A stretch of DNA of 20,323 nt, from the NCBI GenBank assembly GCA_023853785.1, contig JAJIRX010000408.1:1-20323 (forward strand). Direction: 5' to 3'. The stretch comes from Psilocybe azurescens (lineage: Eukaryota > Basidiomycota > Agaricomycetes > Agaricales > Agrocybaceae). The first letter of the stretch is position 1; each line of letters begins with the position of its first letter. Below are positions 17,387 to 20,323 of this stretch, in pieces. The notes beneath the pieces were generated by a model that saw nothing but the letters and a program-made list of their open reading frames with translations, was not told the origin of the DNA and searched no databases. The position numbers and the translations under genes were made by a program.

Positions 17387-17657
17387 TAGATGATCATCTG
17401 TGCCATAATCCGGTCACCATAGTATAGGCTGACTCACAATGCAATTTATAGAAAGACATTGCTAGGTCCAAAAATATTTGAAAATTGATATTATGAATTT
17501 GTCATAATAATATGGGTTATTAGTAGATGGTTATCTGCATTATAATTGTCATCATAATATATGCTGATTCACAATGTAATTTATAGCAAGATATTGCTAG
17601 GTCCAAAAATATTTGAAAAGTGATATTATGAGTTTATCGTAGTGATACAGTTTATTA
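17387..17657. repeat. Tandem duplication, 137-bp period
   Basis: Two copies start at 17387 (TAGATGATCATCTG) and 17524 (TAGATGGTTATCTG). They share long blocks such as TTGCTAGGTCCAAAAATATT. Divergence is moderate and includes transitions. No gene is involved. Confidence 0.8.
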
Positions 17658-17734
17658 TGGAATTGATACTGTCCCTATGCATGACGATAGGGCAGCTGTG
17701 ATATTATTATCAATATCAACAAGATATCTAATTC

Positions 17735-17968
17735 TAGGATACTTGTGATACATTGCAAGCCAGGCAACTGTTTGTGAGCTAGATATAATATGACCAAGAA
17801 ATTCCAATGCCAGAGCTTACTGTCACCAATTGTCTACAAGAATTTAGATCCTCAGAGACTCGCAATGGATTGCAAACTAAGCACCCTTCTGTGAGCTGGA
17901 TACAATATAGTTGACAGATTCCAATGCCAGAACACTGTTGTCATCAGCCTGACCAGCTACAATTTGAG
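17735..17968. repeat. Tandem duplication, 117-bp period
   Basis: Copies start at about 17735 and 17852. ATTGCAAGC/ATTGCAAAC and TTCCAATGCCAGA are each exactly 117 bp apart. It is more diverged than the neighbouring 137-bp pair and unrelated to it in sequence. Confidence 0.7.
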
Positions 17969-18577
17969 ACCAGAACCCGTTCTGAATATTAACCATGGTA
18001 TTCAGGGTTTCACTCCAAAAAGAAAGCCAAATGGGTATATTTTCAAGCAGATAAATATATCGACTACATTAACTACAGGTACTAAAACCAACAGTAACCC
18101 CTCCCATTGCAGAATCTCTTCCCACCCCACTGATTGATAATGTCAACGACCCAATACTTGAATAAGGGTAACACATAAAAGCTAGATAAGAAATATGAAG
18201 AACTCACTCATAAGCTTCAAAATAAATAAAAAAACATAAATATAATTTTCTCAATATGGCCATACCTGTGAACATTACACTTGTGTATAAATGCTTGGTC
18301 TGAAGACTCGAAGCAAAAATAAAGAATTGGGCTGCCATTTTAAATTATCAACAGAAATAAAATTAAAATAGATAAAAACGAGGAAAAAGGACTGACAAAT
18401 TGCAGCCTGGCCAGAGTTTAGGTGGTCACTTTCAGAGACACCTAGGATTAGCAGAATACAATAACAAATTATATGGATAAAACCTACCTATTATGAAGTC
18501 TGTCTGGCGCAGGGCCTTCTATTGATCTCTGAAATACAATCAGTAAAGCAGTGGGTAAGAATGAGCCGAGCAGTTAC
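17969..18577. other. AT-rich non-coding stretch
   Basis: No credible open frame, RNA gene or repeat seen on either strand. The right part is A-rich on the plus strand. Confidence 0.4.
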
Positions 18578-19019
18578 CTAGAGCAATTCACCTGGGAAAG
18601 CGTCGATAATGATCAGCCGGACGTTCTTGAGGTCTGGGCAGGTGTTAAGTTGGAATAATTGGGTGAGTGGGTAGTGGTGTTGTTGTTTGCGACTAGAGTT
18701 AGTTGGGGTGTTAGTAGGAAGGTGTTGTTTATATATCTTCATGCTTGTGGGCCGCTCTCCACCTTCACACGCACTAAACAAAACAAAATGATGTGATATT
18801 GGGGCCTGTCAAAGCGGTTGAGAAGCGACTGCACTTGGGCTCCACTTGTTGGTTACTTGAGCCGAAATGGTGGATGGTGGCAGCAGTTTTGGTGGCATAG
18901 GTTGGGTTGGCAATGGTACTAGAAGGACGAAGTGAGTTGAAAGAGATTAGGAGGAACACAGGAAATAGAGATGCACTCCACAGCAGGCGACCAGCCACTG
19001 TGACTCCGTCCAGCGGCAC
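18578..19019 (-). other. Two adjoining minus-strand open frames, unassigned
   Basis: 18774-19019 starts at an ATG with a hydrophobic, signal-like N-terminus (RLLWSASLFPVFLLISFNSL) followed by an S/T-rich part. 18578-18781 follows directly in another frame and ends CPDLKNVRLIIIDAFPGELL. A TTTGTTTTGTTTAG acceptor-like site sits at their junction (near 18780), so they could be two exons or two chance frames. I cannot name a product. Confidence 0.25.
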
Positions 19020-19273
19020 ACTCCAGCAACAATATTTAAACTTGACGAAATGTCGGCGTTGGATGATGGCTCAAATGAGCATCGGTCAAGAAAGGGCTGA
19101 AAGTTGAGAACACAACAGATAGAAGATGTAAAAGCGCGAAGCGTCTATTAAAAGCCAGGAAGGGCAGAGACTACATCGACTCAGAGAGCCTCACATCTAA
19201 AGGATGGAATAGCGTAGAACATCAAAATAGAGTATAGAAATACATGCACAGCCGTATTCTAACACCATCGACA

Positions 19274-19589
19274 TTAAAAAAAGCCTGATATCTTTGAAAG
19301 GGACGAACAAGCAAGTAGAATGGAGGCCGGTGGAGGGTGAATAGACACGTGAACTTGGGATCGCCCTGAGGTCTGAAACAAGAACGAGCTGGAATTGCAC
19401 ACTTTGTGCCCTAGTGGTACAGTTAATAGGAGAACTTTATAGGAAAAATGGAGAAACATTACACTTACCCTTTAATTGGCTAGAGCGTGTCAAATCCATG
19501 CCCTCTAGGAGACGCTTGTCATGGGCTTGCTGGGATGGCCCAGAGGCAAAAGCAGCAAAAAACAGTAGAATTAGGCCTGCCATATACAT
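19274..19589 (-). CDS. Candidate small secreted protein, two exons
   Basis: Minus-strand exons 19469-19589 and 19411-bounded 19274-19410, joined across a 58-nt intron. The donor is GTAAGT at 19468, the acceptor CACTAG ends at 19411, and a TTAAC branch-like site lies about 15 nt before it. Phases agree (1 and 2), giving 85 residues. The N-terminus MYMAGLILLFFAAFASG is a clear signal peptide. The mature part has two Cys (KVCNSS and LLACSS) and a possible dibasic DKR site. A TATATA lies about 31 nt before the ATG. No family is recognised. The intron support is good, but a short open frame with a hydrophobic start is not proof of a gene. Confidence 0.45.
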
Positions 19590-19619
19590 TATTTACACTA
19601 CTGTACAGCGCAGTCGGTC

Positions 19620-19625
19620 TATATA
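19620..19625 (-). promoter_or_regulatory. TATA-like element of the small secreted candidate
   Basis: TATATA on the minus strand, within TGTATATAGACC, about 31 nt before the ATG at 19589. This would leave an unusually short leader, so the real start may be the second ATG at 19583 or the site may be chance. Confidence 0.3.
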
Positions 19626-19684
19626 CAATATTACTAGGTGACTGATATATACATTATGTCCTTGATGTCAAGATACGAAATTAT

Positions 19685-20100
19685 TTAAAAAAAAACATAT
19701 TGTTTCATTTCACTGTTTTTCCTTGCCTCTTCATGTAGAGATTCCATTAGTGCATTACCAACCTTCCTCTCTTTCAGTTCTTCACCCTTGAGACAAAGAA
19801 AGTCGGGATGTAGCTCTACATGTTCTGGCATAAGTACCTCTGCTACTCCTTCCTTCCTCACAACAGCTAGAAGCACAGTAATTGTGTCGGGTACTTTTTG
19901 TGGTGAATTCGTTGAACAAATTTACCGCAATGCTTGCCTTTAATCACAACAAGTAGCCCATTATCACGTGTAGGTGAAGGGTTTTGAAGGAGACCCATTC
20001 AGGCTTGAGGAATCTCGACTGGTGGTGGTCCTCATATCGGATACTCAGTTTTCCGTCAACCTCGACAAGACCAGCAGTGAGCTGTTGATTTTGGTGAGTT
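19685..20100 (-). pseudogene. C-terminal domain of a repetitive fungal protein family, frameshifted
   Basis: Three minus-strand segments in different frames read as one protein end. From about 20070: GLVEVDGKLSIRYEDHHQSR. After a slip near 19979-19985: NPSPTRDNGLLVVIKGKHCG, then KFVQRIHHKK. After a slip in the A-run 19895-19899: the PDTITVLLAVVRKEG segment and a charged helix (GEELKERKVGNAL) ending at the stop at 19685. The NGLLVVIKG-HCGK-RRIHH pattern is one I associate with abundant, probably transposon-borne hypothetical proteins of Agaricomycetes; VVIKGKHCGK resembles a KOW-like beta turn. Both slips are one missing base in a homopolymer. The N-terminal part lies beyond the window or is lost. 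Confidence 0.5.
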
Positions 20101-20231
20101 CCCCATTGACAATCACTTGAAGAGAAATATTAAGAAGATGTTTATTGAAAAGGGGTGGATGCCTTTGCTGGCTGGTGTTAGCAAGTGGAGGAATTGAAGC
20201 TTGAGAAAATTTGAGGCTAGGTGACGATGGG

Positions 20232-20323
20232 TCCCAGGCAGGCATTGATGAGATTGAAATGATAGGGGTGCGGAAGAAGGATCCCAGGCAGGTGTTGATG
20301 AGGTCGTATCAGCTAATGGGGTT
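20232..20323. repeat. Short direct repeat, 50-bp period
   Basis: TCCCAGGCAGG(C/T)(A/G)TTGATGAG starts at 20232 and again at 20282. The second copy reaches the window edge, so the array may continue outside. Confidence 0.6.

Noticed and set aside
18578..18660. NVRLIIIDAF resembles a helicase Walker B segment of Helitron/PIF1 proteins
   Set aside because: The essential DE is replaced by DA, no Walker A or other helicase motif lies nearby, and no Helitron ends were seen.

Overview
The window looks like nuclear DNA of a filamentous basidiomycete, probably an Agaricomycete. Two host genes are built from short exons split by 47-74 nt GT-AG introns with CTRAY-type branch sites. One is a GMC oxidoreductase of the aryl-alcohol oxidase type. 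The other is a seven-helix membrane protein of the DUF6534 type, a family known mainly from Agaricomycetes. Repeats are also of fungal type: a Ty3/Gypsy LTR retrotransposon, a CACTA-like inverted-repeat element, and a repetitive protein domain at the right edge. The taxonomic call is inference, since there is no rRNA or barcode here.

Layout. 1-1223: weak open frames, then a probable promoter region. 1297-3472 (+): aryl-alcohol-oxidase-like gene, eight exons, signal peptide, both active-site histidines. 4059-5701 (+): DUF6534-like gene, twelve exons. 5702-6523: unassigned. 6528-13425: complete Ty3/Gypsy retrotransposon lying on the minus strand, with 223/226-bp LTRs, a 4-bp CCGG target duplication, and gag, protease, reverse transcriptase, RNase H and integrase in that order. 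13942-17179: a 3.24-kb element with about 200-bp terminal inverted repeats beginning CACTCC and flanked by a 3-bp ACT duplication. It carries inverted arrays of short palindromes, a minisatellite with a possible spliced low-complexity gene, and a tRNA-like Pol III unit, but no recognisable transposase. 17180-18577: AT-rich DNA with two diverged tandem duplications. 18578-19640: small minus-strand open frames, including a two-exon candidate for a small secreted protein. 19685-20100: C-terminal part of a repetitive fungal protein family on the minus strand, broken by frameshifts.

The strongest cross-cutting observation is that nearly all coding units, host genes and transposons alike, are interrupted by single-base frame changes at short homopolymer runs, almost all reading as one missing base. 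The two LTRs differ only by three single-base indels. Uncorrected long-read consensus error explains this better than independent decay of every gene.

The two host genes may have no functional link; neighbourhood is the only connection. I did not find convincing evidence for a new biological system. The best candidate for something undescribed is the 13.9-17.2 kb element with its palindromic arrays and cargo.
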